From contig OX328124.1 of NCBI GenBank assembly GCA_946811695.1, positions 59,660,754 to 59,724,753 of the forward strand: a stretch of DNA of 64,000 nucleotides, in the 5' to 3' direction. The position numbers were made by a program, and so were the translations under genes. This stretch comes from Gonocerus acuteangulatus. Lineage: Eukaryota; Arthropoda; Insecta; Hemiptera; Coreidae. The notes beneath the pieces are model-generated. The model had not been told where the DNA came from and did not search any database. It saw only the letters and a list, made by a program, of their open reading frames with translations. Shown piece by piece: positions 11,429 to 20,647 of the stretch (position 1 is its first letter; every line of letters begins with the position of its first letter).

Positions 11429-12816
11429 TTTGGACATATACGATATAAAACAGATATAAAAATAAAATCCTTCATATAAATATTAAAATAGAAAAATATT
11501 TATTACTGACTTTCTCCTTCGCTTTTGTCAATACTTTTGAGTGTGCCTGAAACATAAAAATAACTTCTATAATTTTCTTTAAATAAAAGGAAAATTCTTC
11601 CAACAGTGAATAATATATATTACAAACAGTTAATTAGAAAGTGGTGTCAAGGCATTAATTTTTCCATTCCTCAGCTGCAGTTATTATGATTAACAATTAT
11701 TTGTGTCCATATCAAGATGATTTGCTCCATTGAACAAATAGTTGTGATGTATGCAGCGTTATGAGAACCATGTTCTCGAAAAGCTTTTGCTAATAAATAC
11801 TTTGAAAAACAGTGGAGAGACATTATTTTTCTACCTTCTACGAGAACAAATAGTAGTTATAATATAACGAAATTCGAGTAAAATACTTGAGTAATAACTA
11901 ATAACTTGAGAAAAAAAATAACAAGGATGATCATGGACCTTTATAAAATTCAATTTAGTAAAATAATGATTGTTTAATCTATCATTTTATGAAGATCAAA
12001 TTTTCGTTATGCCAGCGATTAAAGAACAGATTTTTATTTTTTTATCTTTTAAAATGTGGTAAGCAAAAAACGCCACAAAACTAGTAAGTGCTATCAGACA
12101 GAATGAATGGGAAATGTAACATTCTCGAGGCGAGTATTAGAGATGTGAAAGAGGTAATTGATATTATGGAACCTTCCGAACAGCCATCTTTAATGCATGA
12201 AGGAATATCCTATCCATAATGGATTAAATAACTTTATGGGAGATGAATCATACTTCAGCACCCTTCATCTTTACTCGTCAGAAAACTTTATGACCTTAGA
12301 AAAATTTATATTTATACTGAATAAATGGCTCCACGTCAAATACCGAAAACTAAATTTGTTACAATTCCTGGATTGGCCAAGAATGCAGGAGCGGAAGCCG
12401 CCTTTGAGTTAATGAACCACGAGCTTGCGAGAGCTGTACTCTATCATCTCAAGGGTCATAAGTTAAATAAGCCTCTTTAAGTTGCCGTTGATAAATTGCC
12501 AAATATTTTTTCTTCTTGAAACTTCACCAGTTCAATGGTCCAAGAGGCATGAAGCGGCGAGGCAAAAGACGAAGGATAAATTAGATTTTGATACCCGTAA
12601 GATTATTTTGTGCGCTCAGGCTCTCCTTGGCATTGAAAAAAATATATTATTTTTACGCAATGAGCTACAATATATTTTTTTTTAGGATGTATCATTACAT
12701 TAAATGTACACTACTGATGTCTAAATTAAATCCTACATAGTTTAATTTCAATGACTACTTATCTTCGTTCGTTTCAATGACTACTATTCTTCGACTTCAA
12801 TGGTAATTGACAGTTC
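11426..12816. other. No recognisable feature
   Basis: AT-rich sequence with short open frames but no domain, splice-bounded exon or repeat I can support. Confidence 0.45.
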
Positions 12817-12970
12817 GCCGTTGAGGTGATAAGAAGTCAAGGAGCGGTTGGGATTCGGCAAAGAGAATAGGTAAGATTATCTGAAAAATCTAACCGAAAA
12901 AATATTTCTAAAGTTTCGGCATGCTCTTTGGCAGCCTTCTTTAGAACTAAATAACTTGTGAGGAAGGAAC
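12817..12970 (-). mobile_element. Penelope-terminus relic
   Basis: On the minus strand it reads CTAAAGAAGGCTGCC, a spacer, GCATGCCGAAACTTT and then a tail ending near TTGACTTCTTATCACCTCAA. A second copy with the same layout is at 31286-31440 (minus). The CTRAAGAAG...GAAAC pattern is the one seen next to the GIY-YIG gene of the PLE at 20191-20234. Confidence 0.6.
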
Positions 12971-13039
12971 TTTTAGGAGATCATGGTTAAGTTTTGGGTC
13001 TTACTTATCCATCCGAAAAGTTATCGTAGTCCCTCGCCT

Positions 13040-13100
13040 AGGCATTTCTTGCTGAAGAAGGCAACCAAAGAGAATGCGAACCATTCCTGGACTTCTTTTC
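13040..13100 (+). mobile_element. Penelope-terminus relic, opposite orientation
   Basis: GCTGAAGAAGGCAACC and, after a short spacer, AATGCGAACC repeat the hairpin pattern of the previous relic on the other strand. A piggyBac element inserted immediately downstream, at TTAA 13101-13104. Confidence 0.5.
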
Positions 13101-13104
13101 TTAA

Positions 13105-14172
13105 CACGTTCAGTGCGGTACGGGGTCGATTGACCCCGTGTTTAACTTTCGACTAGTGCGGAGGGAGTTACAGGTAAACTTTCAAAAAATTTTCGAACCA
13201 GTTTCAGCTTTAGACATTTCTATGGGTTGAAACCAGTATGTCTATGTGTTACTAACTTCGAAAATCTGATAAAAAATAGCACGGGGTCGTGACCCCGTGC
13301 CGCACTCAGGTTTAAAATTCGACCTCTAGTGCGGCACGGGGTCAAAAGACACCGTCCTACTCTTCTCGCAAGAAAGGTCCATAGACTCTCTTTACGGACT
13401 AAATCTGCAGTTCAAGGTGATTTTGTCAAATTCATTAGCCCTGGAAGCAGAACAAGAAGTGTTGGAACAGCCCAGGACATGAAAACTATGAGCTCTAAAG
13501 AAGCTGATAAAATGGCCAAAAAAAATCCGCACATATTGTGAGGAGTGCTCTACGAAGGTCTTTGTCTTTCGTGCTATAATGATAGTCATGCATCAATGCC
13601 CCTAGTCATTATTTCCTATTGTTTAACCACTTGAATAATTTTATTTTTTCAGTGTGGTATTTCTATTTGTTTTTCACATATACTTTTTTTTAAAGCAAGG
13701 TTTTATGTAAGTCAAGTGTAAAAATATTAAAATAAAAATAAAAGTTATTGTGAGTGTTATTAAAGGTTGTTGTGAATTTTGTTTTCATAAAATAACATGA
13801 ATGATGAAAAATGGTATGGTTTAGGGGGGGGGGGGTACTCACCCCACAAAAAAATCAAAGTCATTTCCTGTCTCCAAAATCTCATAAAATTAAATTTCAC
13901 GGAGGGAAAAGGTGCTTCGAATCAAAAAGAAAAATAGTTTATGGACGATTACAATTTGTATGAAATTAATGAACTTTTGTATGAGACAATGAATGTCCTG
14001 CTCCTGTGGTATACTAACCTAAACCTATGGAGTGGGAAAATAAATGTTTTTGCCTAAATTAATCAATTTTCGGCTAGCTGAATACGTTTAAACTAAGGAA
14101 AGAACATGGGGCCGATTGACTCCGTATCGCACTTCTGGATAGTTACGAATTTTTCCAGCCGCACTGAACGTG
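13105..14172. mobile_element. piggyBac-type transposon, decayed, 1068 bp
   Basis: TTAA flanks both sides (13101-13104 and 14173-14176), the hallmark of piggyBac. The terminal inverted repeats read CACGTTCAGTGCGG and its complement. Subterminal palindromic motifs (GTACGGGGTCGATTGACCCC near the left end, GCACGGGGTCGTGACCCCGT at about 13279, and weaker forms at 13331 and 14108) are repeated inside both ends. The interior keeps only a fragment of a transposase. The element is far shorter than an autonomous piggyBac (usually over 2 kb), so it is an internally deleted relic. Confidence 0.85.
13400..13600 (+). pseudogene. piggyBac transposase C-terminal fragment
   Basis: The open frame starting at 13329 runs through MKTMSSKEADKMAKKNPHIL and then meets a stop. 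Just beyond it, two different frames give cysteine-rich pieces (CEECSTKVF, and LCLSCYNDSHA), as if a frameshift split a C-terminal zinc-binding domain of the piggyBac type. The position inside an element with piggyBac ends supports this. The protein is too degraded to be functional. The alternative, chance cysteine spacing, cannot be excluded from sequence alone. Confidence 0.5.
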
Positions 14173-14589
14173 TTAATAATTATACAAAAAAACGTTCCTA
14201 AGCTAGGACAAATATTTTTTAGGAAACGTCGTCTTAGCTTGAAGAAATCGGTTACTTTTTAGGTCGGATATTTGGCAGTATTCTCTTTAAATCCTAATCT
14301 AGGCAAGTACAGGAGTGAAAAACAGACAAGCTGAAAAAATGCCACTGGATTTTAAATTGATTGCAGAAAGGAATATAATCCCGTTTTTGATAATTCATTC
14401 TAGATATAAGATAAGAAATCGGAGGATTATTTTTATAGAAGATATTACATGAAACAACCAAATGATGAAATATAATTATATTTCACCCAAAGATAATAAT
14501 TATCATCATCATTATTATTTAGCGCAACTACAATTGGAAGATAATACTCCAACTAAAGTAAATCCTAGAAAAAGAGATGAATCTATTTT

Positions 14590-14830
14590 TACACACACGA
14601 ATAAATTATTGCAAGGTACGGATTGTCGGGGTTCGGTCACTGCTACTTAATAAAACTACATTTTATCATAAAAATGGTTTTATTGTGCCGACGTTTCGGC
14701 TTGAACTTCAAGCCTTCATCAGGGCGATGGGAAGATAGAGAACTATTCCTCACAAATGCGGGATCAACCGACAATCCCCTAGCTCTCCCCTAGATCTACG
14801 GTCAACGATCTCCTCTCAATGAATAAATTA
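14590..14830 (-). mobile_element. Penelope terminus copy with hammerhead-like hairpin
   Basis: The minus strand contains, in order, GGTCAACGATC-type sequence flipped relative to 54939-55425, then a GCCCTGATGAAGG hairpin, then a stretch ending in AAGTAGCAGTGACCGAACCC. The same blocks make up the region 54939-55425. The core of interest is at 14686-14725. Confidence 0.7.
14686..14725 (-). ncRNA. Hammerhead-like RNA core in a Penelope terminus
   Basis: On the minus strand: CTGATGA, one extra A, a perfect 7-bp stem (GGCTTGA with TCAAGCC, loop AGT), then GAAACGTC, with GCC and GGC on the outside able to pair as stem I. CUGANGA plus GAAA plus NUH is the hammerhead ribozyme consensus, and PLEs are known to carry minimal hammerheads. 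The unpaired A before stem II and a stem III of only one pair make self-cleavage uncertain. An identical core is at 55320-55358. Confidence 0.5.
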
Positions 14831-15142
14831 TTGGTGTTGCTCTTCAAGGCTGAGGATCAGTAGAGAATTAATCCCTTCCCTTTCATTTATTGTATTTTTT
14901 AAGAGTACTTTTTTTTGGCCATGTTCGAAATAAAAATTGTGTTATTTTTGTCTGATTCAAGTGATATCATTCATTTCCGTGCTCATTGGCTGTGCAACAT
15001 CCAGATCGGAATAAAAGCCTATAGAAGCATTTTTATTGTAAATTTGCAAAGGGAGTTTTCCCTGAAATAAAGTAATTGAAAATTACAACGCACTTTGTCT
15101 GTTCACTACATGATTTCTCATTACTTTTCTTGAGTGGAAAAC

Positions 15143-15146
<4 letters not shown>
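14831..15146. other. No recognisable feature
   Basis: AT-rich spacer before a poly-T run. Confidence 0.4.

Positions 15147-15190
<44 letters not shown>
15147..15190. repeat. Poly-T run
   Basis: Uninterrupted T tract of about 44 bp, which could be the poly-A tail of a minus-strand retroposed sequence. No element body is recognised beside it. Confidence 0.9.
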
Positions 15191-15191
<1 letters not shown>

Positions 15192-15604
15192 TAAATTCAA
15201 AAAATCCCATAAAACATTATGGTGATTATCATTTAAATTACACTGACACAATTTTTAACTCACATTCCAATTTCACGGTCAACTCTTCAATTCAGACAAA
15301 AACTTCCAATTTGAGCAACTTCAAAAATAATTTACAGATATAAAATGAAATTTAATCTAAAAATGTTTTAAACCAAAATTGTATGTATATTTTTTTTCAA
15401 TCCGAATCTGCAAAAAATCGTCTGTCACGCAGGAGCTCCATAATTTATCACATTCCTCAGAAGGTGGGTAGTGTACGCTGTATTCCTGAATAAAATATTA
15501 AAAATAAGCTATATAAAAGCGGAAATAAACATGAATATTTATTTAAATTTTAACGTCCATTTATAAATAACAAAGAATTTTAGGACGGGTTATCTATAGG
15601 TAAC

Positions 15605-15740
15605 CACCCTTTTCTAGGCAGGGTAGGGCTGATGCCTTTTCTTTTTTTCGAAAAAAAAGCCATCACCCCTTATGGGAATTGAACCCATGACCTTAGCCAC
15701 GGAGAACATGCACTTTAGCACTCAGGATCACCGGACCTCC
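15605..15740 (-). mobile_element. SINE family 2, class II tRNA-like (Leu/Ser type) head
   Basis: On the minus strand a tRNA-like head with a box B (GGGTTCAATTCCC) precedes a body with a hairpin-like stretch (GGCTTTTTTTTCGAAAAAAA) and TCAGCCCTACCCTGCC. It matches the better-preserved copy at 38301-38441. Confidence 0.7.
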
Positions 15741-16852
15741 AAAAAATAGTTAAACATGAATAGTTTTGACCTTTTATGTTTGTAATGAGCAGCTGACTCA
15801 ATTATTAATTTTTTCCAGGGTGTTGTTTATTCTAGGTACTAAACTATTTAATAGCCACACAAAAAATTCTCATTTTTGTTTATTGATATGAATGAATAAT
15901 AAAATTTTCTACATGAAAAGTTAGAATAAATAAAAGTCACAAAAACACAAAATTTTGGATTCAGGAAATCAGAAGCATAACACAGCTTAACACTAACACT
16001 AAATCCCAACTTCTACTGAACCGATATTTTCTATTTACAACACGTTCCTCTTTGGTTGGGCCGATTTTTTTTATCGATACCCTGTATGTTTATAAAAATT
16101 TTAATGACTTTGACAGTTCTCGTCAGCACTCCATCCAGCTTACGGTATGAGTGTTTTCCCCTTCTATGAGTAGCTTATAAGGCAGGAAAGTGGATATAAA
16201 TTGGATCCGTGAATAAAGTAAGTTCAGAAAATTCCATTTTTTATTGAAATCCTTTCGGAATCATCAAAGCTTTTAGAGAAAATAAAGGAAGCAGCCCAAT
16301 GGCCCTTCACATTAGTCCGAATGAACGCCTAGTAATGAGCATGAACGGCCGTAACCGCATTTGGACTCTTTAAAAATTTACATAAGCGAGCAATTAGAGG
16401 CTAATGGTCACCCCGAGAGAATAGATTATTTTACATGGCGAGGAAAATGCGGGACTCATTAGTCTCTGGGAAAAAAGACTTAAAATTACAACGGGGAAAT
16501 TTAACAAATTTAGCATACATTAACATTATTTATATATATAGTAGAGACCATATATACATATTGACCAAGTATTTATGAAGATATATGTGTAATTAGGAGG
16601 AGTAAGTCAAAATTATAAGTGAAAATAGATAATAAAAGTATACAACAAAATAATCTGAAACTAACTACAGTAACCAAACTTTATTGTACATTTTCGTAAA
16701 TACAAAAGTTCTTGTAAAATCTAGATACCTTTCAATAAGTGGTATAAAATATTGTATTACTTTCGACAAAAACAGTGAAATTTCTGCATAGTGAGGAAAC
16801 CCTCAGAACTAGGTTTTGGGATTATAACTGATAATAAGATAGAAATGCAATA
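15741..16852. other. No recognisable feature
   Basis: Non-repetitive-looking AT-rich DNA. The block at about 16240-16500 is less AT-rich and has no repeat match in the window; a candidate for unique or conserved non-coding DNA. Confidence 0.4.
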
Positions 16853-17592
16853 TTCAACGCAGGTTAACGATATGGGTCTCTTTCAGAGATCTGGATCATG
16901 GATAACGCATTTCTATCGGTCTATGCCTATGAGCAATTCTATTGGCCATTGCGCTGTAACCGTCTAGTTCCCTTTCTGTTTAGAAAGAAATTTTTTCCAA
17001 CAAACTTGGAAAACAACAACAAACTAGGAAATCGCGTAACAACAAACAAAAAACACCAATCGCGAAAAAAAACACCAACGTACAAATGAATTTCTTTCTA
17101 TTTATTTATTTATTTAAATTTTAACGTCCATTTAATAATAAATGGACGTTAAAATTTAAATAAATAAATAAATAGAAAGAAATTCATTTGTACGTTGGTG
17201 TTTTTTTCGCGATTGGTGTTTTTTGTTTGTTGTTACGCGATTTCCTAGTTTGTTGTTGTTTTCCAAGTTTGTTGTTTATTTTACCGAAACAAAGGAAGCA
17301 CTGTTAAATTGCATATCTGTCGATTATCAACCGAAAAACCATCCTTGATCTATAGTTGGATTGACTATAGTTTTGTTATAACCTTGAGCGCGCGTAGCGA
17401 ACGGAAACGCATAGCAATTGTGCCACTAACATAAGTGCAACGCGTTTTCGCTCGCACAAGGTTATATTAAAACCCAAATTTTATATAATCCCGTCGCTAT
17501 ATTGGCAAAAGCTCAATTGACGCCTTGATCCAGATCTCTGATCCTTCGATGGTCCAGATGTCTCAGAGCCGGTTCTTTAACCTGCGTTGAAA
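16853..17592. mobile_element. TIR element containing a large palindrome
   Basis: TTCAACGCAGGTTAA at the left end is matched by its complement at the right end (15 bp). A second inverted pair (CAGAGATCTGGATC, near 16883 and 17528) lies just inside. No clear target duplication is seen and no transposase is encoded. The interior holds the palindrome at 16998-17274. Confidence 0.65.
16998..17274. repeat. Near-perfect 277-bp palindrome
   Basis: Left arm 16998-17134 and right arm 17139-17274 are complementary except for one base in an A-run (8 versus 7). The loop is 4 nt. The centre contains TTTTAACGTCCATTTA, a motif also found near 15550, 33940 and 37955. Confidence 0.95.
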
Positions 17593-17685
17593 CTAATACC
17601 TAAGTACCGAGCAGTATTCTACAAGTAATTAGGTATCAAAAAATGTTGATTAATTTAAGCAGCGCCTGCTTTACGGACGTTTTTC

Positions 17686-17940
17686 CAGCTCATCCAAAAT
17701 AACCAATATATGTATAAAGGGTTGCTTAGAATGAATTTTTACTATATTGAGTTGATGGATTATCACCCCTCAAGCTACAAGAGGCAGAAGTACGGACCGA
17801 TGATGAGAGAGAGCGCCTTGAAGAGGTTGGGCTTCCACCAGACGTCCATTCAAATGTATAAGGATGGATTGGGCACGACTTCTGAAGGATTTGTATTTAG
17901 GAAGGATTTATTGGCCGAAATCACCGTTCCATCTCTTTAG
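17686..17940 (+). CDS. Candidate terminal exon, unknown product
   Basis: An open frame follows a plausible splice acceptor (GACGTTTTTCCAG, ending at 17688) and continues to a stop at 17938-17940. The predicted peptide is about 83 residues, rich in Tyr, Lys and Arg (for example YIELMDYHPSSYKRQKYGP), with no low-complexity sequence, unlike the other short frames nearby. There is no recognised domain, no signal peptide and no membrane segment. If real it would be the last coding exon of a plus-strand gene; upstream exons were not identified. It could equally be a chance frame or a relic of an unknown element. Confidence 0.25.
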   Translation, partial: QLIQNNQYMYKGLLRMNFYYIELMDYHPSSYKRQKYGPMMRESALKRLGFHQTSIQMYKDGLGTTSEGFVFRKDLLAEITVPSL

Positions 17941-18371
17941 CACTTCCTCCCGAAACATAACTCACTCCCGAAGGCTACGTGGCTCTTAAGCAGCTTAGGC
18001 AGAGCTCTTTTGCCGCTTTGCAAGTAGATGGGATACGTTCTTTAACTCTTTTTCTGTTTCTGTATCTTGCAAGATACAGCTTTTCAAAGGTCCGTAGTGA
18101 TTCATATTTCGTAATTTGGCGGGCTTTGCAACTTGAAATATGACATGGAATACTTGTTTCGTACGTTGGCTAACTTGTTTCACACAAGGAATTAACTGGG
18201 AAGGATATTATCACCATATTAAGATTGCGACTTCACCAACATGGCCGTGCCAGATTCAAAGTTAAGTATCCTTGTTTTTCTTACAGATTTCGGGTTGAAA
18301 CTTTTTTTCTACATTGTATTGTTATTCATTTATCCTATGAATTAATAAATTAAGGTTTATATTAAGCCCTT

Positions 18372-18500
18372 ATGTTTACAAGAGTGAAACAAGCGATGTA
18401 TCTTCCAAGACACATTGTCGTTATTTGGGCACATGTAACCATGTATCTTCCAAGAGACATTGTCGTTATTGGGGTATATGTTATCATGTATCTTATAAAG
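18372..18500 (+). repeat. Short tandem repeat, about 51 bp, 2.5 units
   Basis: ATGTATCTTCCAAGA followed by ACATTGTCGTTATT repeats at about 18396 and 18442, with a partial third unit starting at about 18486. Confidence 0.85.
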
Positions 18501-19177
18501 AGGGCAGAGCTAGCTGTAATCACAGTGATAGACAATGACCTAAAGGATTTTCTAGCCATAGAACTCCTCACAGGGGTAGTAAAAATGCAAGCTTATGATG
18601 ACCACTGGCCAAAAAGCCTAAGGTGCCATAAAATCGCAGATATTATGCTTTTAAAAAAATACGAAAAAATCGTAATGGGAATGGAAAAGGGTTTTGCGAT
18701 AATAGGGTAACCCTTTGTTGCATCGTGATGCCTGCAGGCATCATATTCTATTTTACACTCCCAGAGCACCATTTCGAGTGTTTTCAAGTTATATTTCGTT
18801 TCCTGTAAGCATCAACAAGTATCAAAGGGGCTGGAAGGTTTTGAACATTGTACTTTGTTCCCAAGAAGGAATAAACAAGTTAATGTTGACAAAACCAGGA
18901 GTCTCATTTCTCACCTCGAGGGGACTAATTTCGCAAGGCCACAATACTATTAAAACCGTCCATTCTGATCTAAAAAAAAAAGTAATCTTTCGTTCTAGTG
19001 GTGTATTTTACGAAGTGAAAGTTTGTTTTATTGAAGTTTTATTTTTTTGATCCAATTTTTGTGGTTGTTGATTTGTTTCCTGTGGGCACCATCGTGCATC
19101 TGGTACTGAGGTCTGAGCGATGGATTCCATTATCTGATCGATAATGGGGAGAGGAGAAACATATTTTTCATATAATC

Positions 19178-19500
19178 ACAGCACCAGATGATAGTGCGGA
19201 TGATGAAGATGTCGATGGCAATGTTCTTTCTGAACCTCGGTGTATTTTCAGCCAATGTTTTAGAGGTAAATGGCGACTATTTGAATGGTCCCTTCTCAGA
19301 TTTGAATAATTTGTTTGAGGATGAACTGCCTGATCTATCTCAGAAGATGAGATGCAGGATAGAAAACTGCAAGAACCAATCTTGCGGTTACTGTGATAAA
19401 TGTGAACTTTATTTGTGTTTAACTAAAGACAAATCATGTTTCAAGGATTACCATTTTGATTTTAATGAAAAGAGAAGAGAGTTCTTTTTAACTTTAGCTC
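19178..19500 (+). pseudogene. piggyBac transposase remnant (N-terminal acidic patch plus C-terminal zinc domain)
   Basis: In one frame an acidic stretch (PDDSADDEDVDGNVLSEP, near 19178) resembles the N-terminal region of piggyBac transposases. In the frame starting at 19188, residues 56-89 form the cysteine-rich C-terminal domain (CRIENC, then CGYCDKC, LCL and CFKDYH), which binds the terminal repeats in this family. The catalytic DDE core is missing between them. The open frame continues past the domain into a poly-T run, so its C-terminal part is not real protein. This is an internally deleted, dead copy. Confidence 0.7.
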
Positions 19501-19684
19501 ATAAATTCTTTATATGTTTCAAGAAATGTATATGCTTAAACATGTTCATTCACAAAAACATTCCTCCCTCTACGTATAATGATGCCTACAGGCATCTTTC
19601 AGTTTTTCATAAATTTCTCGACAAAAAAAAATCGATAATTTTTTTTTTGCTGTATTTTCCCGTTATCCTAAGGCCTATTTCAAC

Positions 19685-19688
19685 CTCT

Positions 19689-19735
<47 letters not shown>
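19685..19735. repeat. Poly-T run inside the piggyBac relic
   Basis: T tract of about 49 bp within the right part of the second piggyBac element, downstream of the transposase remnant. Confidence 0.9.
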
Positions 19736-19738
<3 letters not shown>

Positions 19739-19919
19739 CGAAAAGAAAAAATCATGCATCAAAGGATTAACAAGTAGACGTTTGTTTGATATTTTGACCT
19801 GGGCTATCGAATGAAAACCTGTTACGAAATGCCTTTTACGATTTTCAAGAAAATTAGCAAGAAGTAGAATTTCGGGTTCGTGTGTTATAAAAGGATAGAT
19901 TGAGTAGAAACTTGTTTCA

Positions 19920-20039
19920 AACGTTTAACTATAATATATGTGTTTCGCTAAGCTAATTCTTCTCAATTTGTTTGAGCCAGAGATTGTGCCAAATTTCTTC
20001 AAACTCGGACCATTTCTGATGTTACTGGAGCGCGGAAAG

Positions 20040-20042
<3 letters not shown>
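19920..20042 (+). repeat. Family X fragment left of a (TA)n tract
   Basis: Shows diverged family X sequence (CAAATTTCTTCAAACTCGGA and a GGAAAGACAAATATATA junction) immediately before the TA tract, as in the copies at 5040 and 56540. Confidence 0.55.

Positions 20043-20107
<65 letters not shown>
20043..20107. repeat. (TA)n microsatellite
   Basis: TA tract of about 65 bp. It separates a family X fragment from the 3' end of the PLE. Confidence 0.95.
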
Positions 20108-20110
<3 letters not shown>

Positions 20111-20190
20111 CTATTTTTCAAGCTACGTCGCTGGGAATTAAATGTGTTGTTCATTCGGCATCTGTCTCCAGCGGTCTTGCTCCACCTGTC

Positions 20191-20234
20191 ATCGCAATAT
20201 TTCGCCGGATTCCTCTCCGGCTTCTTCAGGCAAT
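20191..20234 (-). ncRNA. Hammerhead-like RNA core in the PLE 3' region
   Basis: On the minus strand: ATTGC, CCTGAAGA, one extra A, a stem (GCCGG with CCGGC), then GAAATATT and GCGAT. ATTGC and GCGAT can pair (one G-U) as stem I. The layout CUGANGA, stem II, GAAA, UH matches a minimal hammerhead and is the same as at 14686-14725 and 55320-55358, although the primary sequence of the stem differs. The extra A and a one-pair stem III reduce confidence in activity. Confidence 0.5.
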
Positions 20235-20262
20235 CATTCATCCTTGCTGGTTGGTAAGGGAA

Positions 20263-20272
20263 TGAGCTCGTC
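20263..20272. repeat. Target site duplication of the jockey element, 3' side
   Basis: TGAGCTCGTC here is identical to 24617-24626. Joining the two flanks restores continuous PLE sequence. Confidence 0.95.
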
Positions 20273-20294
20273 TTTTTTTTTTTTTTTTTTTTTT

Positions 20295-20647
20295 CCTAAA
20301 CCCCACTTTAGATAAAAGAGAAATAAAAAGCATGCAAGGAAGGGCATGATGAAAACGAAAGTGAAAGAAAAACGTGCAGGAACGCAAAGAAAAACTAAGG
20401 ACCTCGAACGACACAGGCGGGCGTAAGGGCCACAGGTAGAGGGAGGATGAGGGAGGAGGTGTCCTTATTCTGCATTAATGCGCTTGAAGGCGGTAAGTAA
20501 AGGAGAAAAAGGTGTAGGATTCCCAGAGGGAGGTATGTGTAATGTGCTGTGTGGGGCACAGCGATAGAGGAGGAGGTAAAACGAAAGATAGTCGGAGAGT
20601 AGAAGAAAGAAGAAAGGGGAAGAAGGTCAGTTATACTGTCTTACGTG
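20295..20647 (-). other. Jockey 3' untranslated region
   Basis: A 353-nt region between the ORF2 stop and the poly-A. It contains no open frame or recognisable signal beyond the tail. Confidence 0.8.

Larger units (their letters stand above)
18711..19766 (+). mobile_element. Second piggyBac-type transposon, decayed, 1056 bp
   Basis: The right end ATGCATCAAAGGAT abuts an intact TTAA (19767-19770). The left end CCCTTTGTTGCAT abuts GTAA (18707-18710), a one-base decay of TTAA. Each end carries an internal palindrome (GATGCCTGCAGGCATC at 18727-18742 and GATGCCTACAGGCATC near 19579). The interior retains a recognisable piggyBac C-terminal cysteine-rich domain. Ends and palindromes differ from the element at 13105-14172, so this is another family. 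Confidence 0.8.

Noticed and set aside
15033..15343. Lys-rich and Phe-rich frames over the 44-bp poly-T
   Set aside because: Pure homopolymer artefact.
18362..18710. 112-residue plus-strand ORF as a gene
   Set aside because: Its first part is a 51-bp tandem repeat and it runs into the piggyBac terminus; no domain.
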